Of a stretch of 64,000 bases of DNA, positions 23,146-33,166 are shown piece after piece. The translations under genes and the position numbers were made by a program. Positions within the stretch are counted from its first letter, which is position 1. Every line of letters begins with the position of its first letter. This stretch comes from Brachionus manjavacas (lineage: Eukaryota; Rotifera; Eurotatoria; Ploima; Brachionidae). The notes beneath the pieces are model-generated. The model saw nothing but the letters and a program-made list of their open reading frames with translations. It was not told where the DNA came from and searched no databases. The stretch spans positions 806,001 to 870,000 of the forward strand of contig JAHQIY010000018.1 of the NCBI GenBank assembly GCA_019054805.1, in the 5' to 3' direction.

Positions 23146-24124
23146 TCTAAAAATTGACCAAAAAAACTAACTAAACAACCTAAATAGTCAATTTAAAATA
23201 AAATTATAATCTTTTTTTTTATTTTTTATTTTAATTATAATAAATCAATAAGAAAATACAGAGAGAAAATATGTGCTTGTAAATATTGAATGGGTCAGTT
23301 AGATTCAGTTGTGTTGGCCATTGACATAGTCGTGGCTAATGAATGTATTTGATCACGGATTAACTATGCTCTTTGGTATGGTTTGAGTTTTTTTTTCTAA
23401 TTAATCTATTAAAAAAATTTGCAAAATAGGCGAGTGGTAGTTTTAGGGCCAGCGAGGATTAAATGCTCGCTATCTCATTTGGCAAAAACTCGTCAACTCT
23501 TCATCTAAATGTCACCATTTCCTTGTCGAAGAGGCCTTAAACTATTTGACTATCTAGAACAAATATCTCTATTTTTTTTGCTCCTGAATAAATGCTTATG
23601 CAGTTTTATTTTCTGGAAAATAAAATTATAATTTTTTTGCTCAAAGGTATTTTTTGTTCGACAGATTTTCACTCACTTAAAATAATTTCTAAAAAATAGC
23701 TCACAAAAGCCTTCTAAGTAAATAGCTGTAAATTAATTTCTTCTAAATGCATTGTTAATAATTCAATTATTCTTTTTTATTTTTTAAATGATCAAAATAT
23801 GTGAATTATAATAATCGTTTGTAAATTGAAAATTTTAGTTATTTAAAAAAGATGCTAGATGATTTTTTTTATCAATTGGATTTTTTGGAGAAAATCTGGT
23901 CCTTAGAAGCCATTTGTGTCATAAGTCCTGAATTTTAAGGCTTGAAAATCATGCGTTTTTTTAAAGAAAATTCTACGAAATTTTAAAAATTACTAGGTGA
24001 ATTTTATGAGCTAATATTTTTTAATTTATTTTTTGTCATTAATTTTTTAAGTAACATTAGAAAACAGAACAAAAATTAGGCATTCACATTCCTTTGATCT
24101 GTTAATTTTTTACTCAAAATTTTA
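23146..24124. other. GIPC upstream flank and spacer
   Basis: Includes the minus-strand GIPC promoter region. The segment 23425-23560 is more complex (GGCCAGCGAGGATTAAATGC) but carries no open frame or recognised site. Confidence 0.35.
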
Positions 24125-25127
24125 AAATTTTCAATAGAGTAATTTTTTAATATTTTTACCAAAATAAATTTTTAAATTTTTACTCTATTATAAATAAAAG
24201 GTGACAGAATTGCAAAAAATTAATTATGGCAGATTTGAGCTACATAAAAGGTTATTTTAATTTTTGAAATAATGTCCAAGTTTTTCTGAGACCACTCACG
24301 GTCAATTGATTCTTCTAGTAAGGTGCTTTTCAATTTGAAAATAAATTGATACATCCAATCTTGCCTAAAAATTTTTTTCCCAAGTTTGTAAAATTTAATT
24401 TAGATACCTCATGTTCAGAGACTTATTTTTTTTCCGGATAGATGGCACAGGTTTGCTTGCTCCTATTTGGAATTTTTTCAAGTAACTCTCAAATAGATCA
24501 AACAACTATTTCTTAAAACAATATAAATGTTCAAGTATAAAAATTTTTGATTTCTTTAATTTATTTGAAGACTTGGAATTTATTTTTTCACGGTTTCGTA
24601 GTTTTATATTTTTCAGACCAATATTAGAATTATTGAAATATAGAGAAATTTGCGGTTATTTAAATTTAAAAATTTAAATCAATATTTATATAAAATAGTT
24701 AAAGAAAAAAAATTTGAATACTTTTTTTCCTGAGAATTTTCAGTTTACTGTATCTTTAAATACAAAAATGAACGCATTACTTATTTTTTTGTGAAAATAA
24801 AATTTTTTGAAAATTTAAATCAAAGTCGTTTTCCATTATAAAAATTGCAAAATATAAGCTTTTATGTTGTTTGATCTTGATACATCTATTTTTTATAAAT
24901 AATTTTAATTAGCTGTCTGTGATAGTTGAATCAAAATTTTCAAATAATTTTATACAGAGAAAACTTAATTTTTAATTACTGTCTTTTAGTTAGATCAAAT
25001 CTGTCATTATTAAATTAAAAAAATTTGTTAATATTTTGCTATTCTTGACAACTTTTATTTATAATAGAGTAAAAATTTTAAAAATTTCGGCAGGAATTTA
25101 AAAAAATTACTCTATTGAATAAATTTT
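24125..25127. repeat. 1-kb segment bounded by 80-bp inverted repeats
   Basis: 24125-24203 (TCAATAGAGTAATTTTTT ... TTTTTACTCTATTATAAATA) recurs as its reverse complement at about 25044-25127. The core signature is AATAGAGTAA plus TTACTCTATTATAAAT. There is no transposase frame inside, so a non-autonomous (MITE-like) element is possible. Nested inside at 24301-24488 is the repeat also present, inverted, at 9878-10060. Target-site duplications could not be picked out in such AT-rich flanks. Confidence 0.45.
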
Positions 25128-25818
25128 CAATTTATCAGTTGAATTTATTCAGTAAATAAGAGAAGATAATTAAAAAAATAATTTATCCAGAACAAAATCA
25201 ATAATTAAAGTATTTTTAGTAAATTATTTATTTTTTAAAATAATAATAGTTAAATTTTTGATTATCTTAATAATCCTAATTACAAATTATTAATAAGAAA
25301 TAAAAAATTCTATTCATCTCTTATTTTTATTTATTTGCTTTATAATTTATTTAATTTGGTAATTGGTACCACTCCTTGACTAAACAGCCCGTTGTACCAA
25401 AGCTTCACTTTTCCTTGTTTGAAACGCTGTCAAAATCAGAGTTGGTAAAAACATTTTTTATATTATTAATTTATTTTTATTCATTTAAATATTATAATTT
25501 AACAAAGAGAATTTTAATTAAAGTTACAGCAAACTACTTTTAATATTTTAGTCTTTAATTCACTCTGAATTTTATAAAAAAAACTAATCATTAAATTCAA
25601 AATTTGAAGTAGTGACTAAACGTTAAAGGTATCTTATATTATATGATATTGAATATTTTTTTCAGTATTAATATAAAAATATACCAAATCCTGAAATTGC
25701 TCTTAAAAGTTGCCCACTGATTTAAATAAAACGCGTATAATATTTTTAAATAACAATAATATGCAATTTAAAAACTAAAATACTGAATTAAGAACTAAAA
25801 TAAAATCATTTTTTTCAT
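25128..25818. other. AT-rich spacer
   Basis: No gene recognised. A more complex patch at 25365-25440 (GTACCACTCCTTGAC...) carries no usable frame. Confidence 0.4.
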
Positions 25819-25820
25819 TT

Positions 25821-25852
25821 GTTTGTACCGAGCTAATGCTCCTTCAGAATAT
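25821..25852 (-). mobile_element. Isolated 3' tail of the LINE family
   Basis: GTTTGTACCGAGCTAATGC followed by TCCTTCAG is, on the minus strand, the CTGAAGGAGC-ATTA-GCTCGGTAC stem-loop that ends the element at 1-3240, followed by an A-rich tail. No coding part is recognisable upstream, so this is a severely 5'-truncated or decayed insertion. Confidence 0.55.
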
Positions 25853-26440
25853 AAAAATATTAAAAAAAAAAGGAAAAATAAGTCTTATAATAGATAGGAA
25901 AATAAATTTTTAAGAAATTTTCATTTTTTTTAAAGAATTTAATGTCAATTACATATGAATTTATCACTATTTCAATATATTAATACATAATTGATTGAAA
26001 CTCTTGCACAATCAAAAAAACAAAAAATAATTATCAATAATTTCATAATTTTGAATTAAAATTGGTTTGAAATGTCTTGTTTAGTTTACCAAATTAGTTT
26101 AGTTTACTGATTTTACATTTATGTAAACCAATGTAACCTTAAAAGTCTAAATTCGATCTAATTTAAAAAAAAATGTCAGTAATTTTTGTTATTTTTTTGG
26201 TTCTACTTAGATAATTAGTGTTATTTTTTTCTTAAAAAAGGAAAATAAATAAAAAATTTTGTTCTATATTCAGTGTTTTGTTTTTTTTTTGCAAAAAAAA
26301 ACAGCTAATAATTATATGCCTTTATAAAAGCCAGTTGATTTTATTCAGAAGATTTCGCATAAAAAATCAAAATAGGCAAGTATCTCTTATTATGAGAGCA
26401 AGTCAAAATAAAAGCTTTAATATATGTTTATTAAAAAAAA

Positions 26441-26513
26441 AGCCTCCAGGGAGGATCGAACTCCCGACCCCCAGTTTACAAGACTGGTGCTCTAACCACT
26501 GAGCTATGGAGGC
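26441..26513 (-). tRNA. trnT-UGU: tRNA-Thr (anticodon UGU), copy 1
   Basis: The minus strand reads GCCTCCATAGCTCAGTGG at the 5' end and folds as a standard cloverleaf: 7-bp acceptor stem (GCCTCCA/TGGAGGC, perfect), A box TAGCTCAGTGG, anticodon stem-loop CCAGT-CTTGTAA-ACTGG (anticodon TGT), B box GAGTTCGATCC. No intron, no encoded CCA; 73 nt including a U discriminator. A run of eight T residues follows on the sense strand as pol III terminator. It lies 222 bp upstream of PARN in opposite orientation. Confidence 0.96.
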
Positions 26514-26735
26514 TTCAATTGCATTATTTTTTTGATTAAATAACTTAAAATCAAATGGCTTTTTGAAAAAATATTTTTATCTCTTTTTAATTTAATATTT
26601 TTGAAAAAAATAAATTTAGTAATTTGTTAAGTTAAATAAAAAATTGTAAAATTTAAAAATTAAAATCTGAGTGATATATAAGTACCAAAAATAGTTAAAA
26701 ACACATTTTCTAAAAAAATCAGAAATATTTATCAA

Positions 26736-29009
26736 ATGGACGTAACCATAGATAGTAATTAAAGCCAAATTAATTTAGTCTCAATTAGCTTCTTTTATTA
26801 AGATTTTGAGCAAATTTTACCTGAAATTAAACAAAAAATAGAAGAATGCACATTTTGTTCAATTGATTGTGAATTAACCGGCATAACTCAGTACAAAAAT
26901 CTCAATTCATTCGATACACCAAGGATCAGATATGAAAAAATCAAAAACGTAGCCTTTCTAATTTCTAAAATAAAAAAATTCATTCAGCTTCTCAAAGAAT
27001 GACAACAATTTTTTAATACTTCAATTTGGATTGTGTCTATTTAAATATAATGAAGGCGATAAAAGGTGATTAGTGTTTACTTAGAAATTTAAATTAATTT
27101 AAAAAAAGCTATGAAACCAATGCGTATAATTGCTATTTATTTCCGCGCTCTGTTAGCTGTAAATACTCTCGGGATTTGTCATTTTCTTGCCTGGTTAGTA
27201 CAAACCTCAGTGTTTTTACTAATAAAAAAGTTAATTTTTTTTTCATTCAAAGAATTCTTCACTAGAATTTTTGATAGAGCAAAATTTTGACTTCAACAAA
27301 GTGTTCAAAAAGGGTGTTTCATTTGTGAGCAAAGACCAGGAAGAAATTATGAGACATAAGCTCGAGTTGGACCTCGAGGAAAGAAGCATTCCCAAAAGCA
27401 CTTTGTACCCATCAAAAAAGGAAGAACTGCACAAACAAATTGATACTTTAATGGCAGAGATTGATGAGTTTGTTCAGAACGAAAACGAAACTCGCAAGGA
27501 AATAAAATTTACCGAATTGTAAACAAAGATAGCTAAATTTTCCTGATTAAACAATTTTTTTTAGTGTGTTGAGAATTTTTATCGAAAAAAATATTCGTCA
27601 AAAGTACCAGAAGCGATTAAAGTATGAGAATAAATTTCTGGAAAATAAAGAACGACTTATGACACTAACCAAAGTTGATTCACAAGACATAAAATCAGAT
27701 CTGGTAACAAAAAAGAATTCATTTAAAATAAAAAAATATGTTAAAATTACCAAAGGATGATTTCGAAAAAGAAATCGGTTTTTCAAGACTTATCTGGTTC
27801 CTATCTCAATCAGTAAATAATTAAAAAATTTTTTTCTTTTTAATCAATTTTTTTTCCAAGCAAAAACTCATTATTGGTCACAACATGATGACCGATATGA
27901 TGCAAATATTGCGCCAATTTTTCACATCTCCTCTGCCCGAAGTATTTTTTGATTTTAATCACAATTCCAAAATTTTATTTTTCAAAATAAGAATTTCGAG
28001 GATTTTAAATCAATGACCAATTCTTTATTTCCAAAAATTTTGGATACCAAATATATGGCGAGTGTTCCGCCGCTTAAAGAATTGGTTACAAACACTACAT
28101 TAGGTGACATGGACAAAATACTGAGCAAAGACCCATTTCCTACAATTAAAATAGGTTAATTACATTTTTTAATAAAATACAAAATTTTTTATTTTATTTA
28201 ATATTCAAAAAATTAAATTAAGAAAATGATGTTTATTCGGTGAATGATGAAAAGCTTCACGAAGCTGGCTATGATGCTTATTTGACCGGGTGCTGCTTTG
28301 CTCGGATGATGCACTATCTAGAAACACTAAAAGGCTCCAGATCAACCATTGAAGAGTTCTATATTAACAAGTAAGTAAAAGAAATTTTTAAAATTTATTT
28401 AAAATTTAAAATTTTTAAAGACTTTACTTGATGAAATCTTTTGACACACTTTATATAGATTTGAAAAATTTTCAAGAAGAGCCCAAAAGAGACAATGTAT
28501 TCTACCTTGAGTTTCCGTCTAGTTGGGAAACCCAGGATTTGTACGATTTGTTTAGTGCTTATGGTCCGATTTTCATAGGCTGGATAAATGACAGGTCCGC
28601 GTTTGTTGCGCTGCAAAATGCGGACAATGTTAAAAAAGCTGCAGGGCAGCTAGTTGGTGTGTCAGGACGAGAATACAAAGTGTATTTTTACTCAACTTTT
28701 ATAAACCAGAAGAACAAATCGACTCTAGGAGACAAAAAAGAAAATGGCACAAATAAGCCGATTGACAAACGTAAGCGGAATAAGGGAGGCACTAATCAAG
28801 CAGCTGAAACGACCAGTGATGATTCATCAGAGCTCAAAAAAGTCAAGACCGAGTAAGACAATTTTAATTTAAAAAAATTATTACAATCATTTTTTTAAAG
28901 GGAAAATGGAAAAGTTAAGACTGGTAAGGCTGTGAAAAAAAAATAAAAATAAATTTATAATTTTGTTGTTGTTGCAGAGAAACCATTCGAGGAAAATGCA
29001 GATTGGTAA
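26736..29009 (+). CDS. PARN: Poly(A)-specific ribonuclease PARN
   Basis: Thirteen exons: 26736-26754, 26803-26948, 26998-27065, 27109-27193, 27253-27518, 27565-27703, 27756-27812, 27861-27941, 27992-28154, 28223-28370, 28421-28852, 28901-28923, 28978-29009. All junctions keep phase; product 552 residues (human about 639, mostly shorter C-terminal tail here). DEDD catalytic residues are present: D28 and E30 in CSIDCELTG, D272 in GHNMMTD, D359 in AGYDAYLTG, with a nearby His354. The R3H-like middle is poorly conserved. The C-terminal RRM-like domain includes FYLEFPSSWETQDLYDLFSA. The Lys/Arg-rich tail ends in ENADW, like the PARN terminus. PARN shortens poly(A) tails and matures small RNAs in nucleus and cytoplasm. 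The 19-nt first exon is the least certain part. AATAAA at about 29040 may be the poly(A) signal. Confidence 0.93.
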
Positions 29010-29203
29010 AACGCTAGAAAAATTTATAATTTTTATTAAATAAAATTCCAATTTAATTTAGAATAAGTAAATAAATTGTTTAAATTAATTTCTTTTCGAT
29101 TTTTTAATTCCAGCTCTTTCATTAAAAAATACAATTAGAAATATTTTGAATAAAAATTATAAAAATTAACCTTCACAAAAAATTATGTTAGAAATTAAAA
29201 AAA

Positions 29204-29276
29204 AGCCCCCAGGGAGGATCGAACTCCCGACCCCCAGTTTACAAGACTGGTGCTCTAACCACTGAGCTATGGAGGC
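29204..29276 (-). tRNA. trnT-UGU: tRNA-Thr (anticodon UGU), copy 2
   Basis: Same body as copy 1, with one change on the 3' side of the acceptor stem (TGGGGGC instead of TGGAGGC), which turns a U-A pair into a U-G wobble. Anticodon loop CTTGTAA, A and B boxes intact, and a T-rich terminator immediately downstream on the sense strand. Lies 194 bp beyond the PARN stop. Confidence 0.96.
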
Positions 29277-29704
29277 CTACTGTTAGATTGTAACTTTGAA
29301 TCGAACATATTAAATATTATACCAAAGAAGCCCATTATTGAATTTGTCTAATTTTTTATTAGAATTAAAATTGAGTCAGTTTAAAATAAATAAAAAATTA
29401 AAAATTAATGGACATACATTTATTCAAAGCTAAAAAGTATTCAGATATGAGTTCATTAGTTTAATTTCACATTAATATTTAATTCTTCAAAATTTTATTT
29501 TTATTTCAAGATTTTGTTGGCATTTGAATTTTTTTACTATTTTAAATTCTGTAAAAATTCTTTTTTTTTTAATTTAATAAAATTGGAAATCGGCAATACT
29601 TTAAAATTGAATATGTTGGTATAACTTTTCTTCTTTTATGTTTTTTAACAAATATTTTCTTGAAGGAAATTTAGAATTTTAATCATTTTTAAATTTTTTT
29701 TAAT
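29277..29704. other. AT-rich spacer
   Basis: No feature recognised. Confidence 0.4.
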
Positions 29705-29880
29705 TTACCTCAGAAACAAAAGAAAAGTGCCGATTTCCACGATTATAGGAGCATATGCATGAACTACGCAGAACCCTTAATTAAAATGAACCTTATTTCA
29801 CTAGAAACAAGAAGGAAAACAGGAGATCTGATCTGAATGTAGAAAGGATTGATTGAACTGAGATTTGGTAAGCGGGCGCA
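29705..29880 (+). mobile_element. Fossil of a LINE reverse-transcriptase C-terminus
   Basis: The plus-strand translation reads SADFHDYRSICM, then LIKMNLISLETRRKTGDLI followed by stops. The 'LisLetRRkrgDlI' pattern is typical of the extreme C-terminal part of LINE RT proteins. Short, with stops, no tail identified. Distinct from the family at 1-3240. Confidence 0.45.
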
Positions 29881-32491
29881 CCATTGAAGAACCTCAATTT
29901 CTGTTCCTTGAACCAGACTTGTTTTTAAGTCTTTAGTCAAGTCAAGTCAATGACCTAAAAATTTTTTTTTTAATGAAATAAATTTCTAAATAAACCATAA
30001 TCTTAAAATTAAATCGGTCAGAGTTTTCTGCATTTATCCATAAGGTTCAGCCTTATGACAAAAAATATATTTCGTTGAAAAATGCACATTTATAAATAGG
30101 TGATAAATTTCTTAAAGAAATTGAATTTAATCTTTTAACATTTTTGATTTTTGTGTTTGTTAATTATAAAAAAAATTAATTCAATTAATAACTTTGACTT
30201 AAATTTTTGTGACTTGGACTTAATACTTTGACTTATAATCAAGTCTGCCTTGAACCAGTTCTTGAACCAGAGAAGGGGTTTTCTGACGGTTTTATGAAAC
30301 TCTAATATTTTTTTTGAGAAATCTCATTAATTGAATCTCTTGAATCTCTAAATTTAAATCAGTGACTAGATGTAGGATTTTTTTTATCTCTTTAAAAATC
30401 TAATTTTTATTTCTAAAAGTTAGCTTCCAAGGTCTATCATAATTGTTCCGGTCAGATACACAAACAGTCTCTTCATATCGCCTTTTCGAGGAAGAAACTA
30501 AGTTTTTTGTCTATAAGTATTTATAAGCTAATTATATTTTTTTGGCCGAGTGTGATATATCAAATTGAATCAAAGTATAAAAAAAGTTATTTTAATTAAT
30601 ATTTTTATTTTTTACTTTTGTATTCGATTTTTTGTCAGATTCAATTAAAAAGCAAATTTCTAAATTGGAAGATTTCGAAATGGAAGAAAAATTTCTAAAT
30701 TTTAGCAACATGCTGATATTTTAACAGTCAGATCCATTAACAATTTCTTCATGAAATATTCTAAAAATGCATTCTATGAAAAATACAATAAATTATAGTA
30801 ATTGTTTTTTGCTAGTTTAAAAATTTACATCAATGCAAAGATACGAAAAAAGCGTGCCAAAAAAGCATCCCGATAGCTAAATAATGTTAAAACTTTTAAA
30901 TAATTACTTTCTTTATTCAAGATGGATGAGCTTTTTAATTTGCTTAAATAAATCAAACATCCTGCTAGTTTTATTTAATAATAATTTTTAATACTTAAAT
31001 AGGAAGAGAAAGTGAGTTAATTCTTTAAACGAATTTTTTTTGGTAAATCATTAAGTTTAATCATATGTTTAAAAAGCTGCATTAATTAAGAATTTTTGAG
31101 TACTTCTGTTCCGTTTATTTTATATTTTTTTATCATGGGAATTCAAAAATTCTTATCTGTTTAGAATATTTAGACCCAAGTTTTGACATCACTCTTGTTG
31201 TTCTTTCTAGTTCTAAATAATTAAAATACTACTGACTACTTATTTACACCACTTAATAAATTATTTATTTTTGCTAAAGGAATTTAATTGATCAGAGTGT
31301 TTTTATATTTTAAATAAATAAACTCAAATTGGAATTGAAGAAACAAATTGAAAGGCCTTTTTCTGACAGATTTTTTTGAATTTTAACATAAAAGATGATT
31401 TTAAAAATAAAATGATTTTTAAAATTATTTTAAATTTAATTATTTTTATTTTCTATAAATTGTGCATAAATAGTTTGTTAAATTAATAAAAATTTTCTCA
31501 TCAATACCCTTTATTTTTGTTTTATAATCAAAAATCGAAATCGAAAAAATTTAAAATTTTAATTTTTATACGAGATAATCAAAAAAAACACTTACTGATC
31601 AAAAGTTGTTTAAAGAGGCATTAAAAATTTTATATTTATTTGATTATTAATAATTAGATTTTTTTTTTCGCTTTTTTAAATCGAAACTCTTAAGAAATAG
31701 GCTGAAAAGGAATTAAAATTGAAATTTTTAATATTTTTTTGATTCCAATTCTTTATTTCAAATTGACTTAAATATTTGTCATTTTGGCGATTATGATTGT
31801 GGCACATGGTTCACCTCTACATTCCAATTTTTTTCTTCTGATACCAATTTATCATTATTAGTGTCAATTTGCCTTTAAAAAATTTTTCAAATTTAGATTT
31901 TTTTCAGAATTATAGCAGTTAAAAAATCTAACAAAAAAATTAAGATTTGCATTCAAATTTTTAATTTTGATAGAGTCATTTCAAAAAAGTTGCGACTTAT
32001 ATATTAGATAAGCTTGAAATAAGGATCTGAGAAAATAATTTATGTCAGATGCGATTGTGAGTTTAGAAGAAGATTTAAAAAGCGTTGACCAAAATCAATC
32101 TATTCTTAATATCCATGTAAAAGAAACAAAAAAAGTATCTAGCAGTAAAAAAATATTTTAAAAATTTATTTCACTTAATTTTTTTCTATAAATTTTGTCT
32201 AAATAAAACATTAGATTAATTAAAAAATTAGAATCAAACTAATTTTAAATTTTTTTTTAGAATTAAGTTCAATTTTTGACTAATACTTAAATCAAAAATT
32301 AGATTAAAAGCATATTTATTGTTTTTTTTTAATTAAATAAATTTTTTGATTGAAATAAAATAAAAAATTTGATCATTTGTTTTAAAAAAATATGTATTTA
32401 CTAATTCATTTTTATTTTTTGTCTTCATAAAATTTATTATAATAAAAAAATAATAATTTTTAAAAAAAATTAGTTTATGGTTTAAAAAAAA
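29881..32491. other. Long AT-rich intergenic region
   Basis: About 2.6 kb with low complexity. GACTT/AAGTC-rich patches lie at 29930-29960 and 30190-30250 (GTCAAGTCAAGTCAATGAC). No supported gene, RNA or further repeat was found. Confidence 0.45.
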
Positions 32492-32564
32492 AGCCCCCAG
32501 GGAGGATCGAACTCCCGACCCCCAGTTTACAAGACTGGTGCTCTAACCACTGAGCTATGGAGGC
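32492..32564 (-). tRNA. trnT-UGU: tRNA-Thr (anticodon UGU), copy 3
   Basis: Identical to copy 2 over the mature region, including the acceptor-stem U-G wobble; both also share the bases GGCCTAC just outside the 5' end (forward view). Poly-T terminator follows on the sense strand. 73 nt, no intron. Confidence 0.96.
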
Positions 32565-33166
32565 CTACGGTAAAGCAGAAACAAAATCAAGTTCAATCAA
32601 TGTACTCTTAAGCCAAACAACAGACTTTACCTATCAGTAAAGACGCCATGGTAGAAAATAAATCGATGAAAAATCAATAACTAAAAAAATCTTTATAATT
32701 TATTTATTTGCCATTTTAATGACCAAAATTGTGGTAAATAGACAAAAGAAAAAAATCAATGCAAATTTAAACCTTGATGTGTAACCTAAGCTCTCAAGTT
32801 AATTGGCTAAAGATAAGCTTTTGAGTAATAACTGCTATCTATAATTATAATTTTAGATACAACATGTTTAACTCTTAGATATTACTAGAACAAAATAAAA
32901 ATAAAAAATAAAAAATAAAAAAAGAACTTTTGTGTATGGTAGAGCATAAATTATGAATAAATCTCAAACTATTTTTTAGTTCAACTTTTAAATCCAGATA
33001 ATTCGATAAGAAAAAGCATCTTCAACAATTGATCTTCGATTCCAACCTTCCGAATCTTTTCCATTAAATTAAATTATTATCGTAATATGATACTAATAAA
33101 TCTCTTTTTTTACTAATTCAAGTAGAATTTTTAATAGACTCATCTTTCTAAAATTAAGATACAGCA
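32565..33166. other. Spacer upstream of the SH3BGR-like gene
   Basis: Contains the presumed promoter and 5' UTR of the gene starting at 33167. A few mixed-composition stretches (32580-32660, 32760-32880) but no recognised motif. Confidence 0.35.

Noticed and set aside
26278..26502. 74-codon plus-strand frame over the first tRNA
   Set aside because: It reads through the antisense of the tRNA; the tRNA fold explains the sequence.
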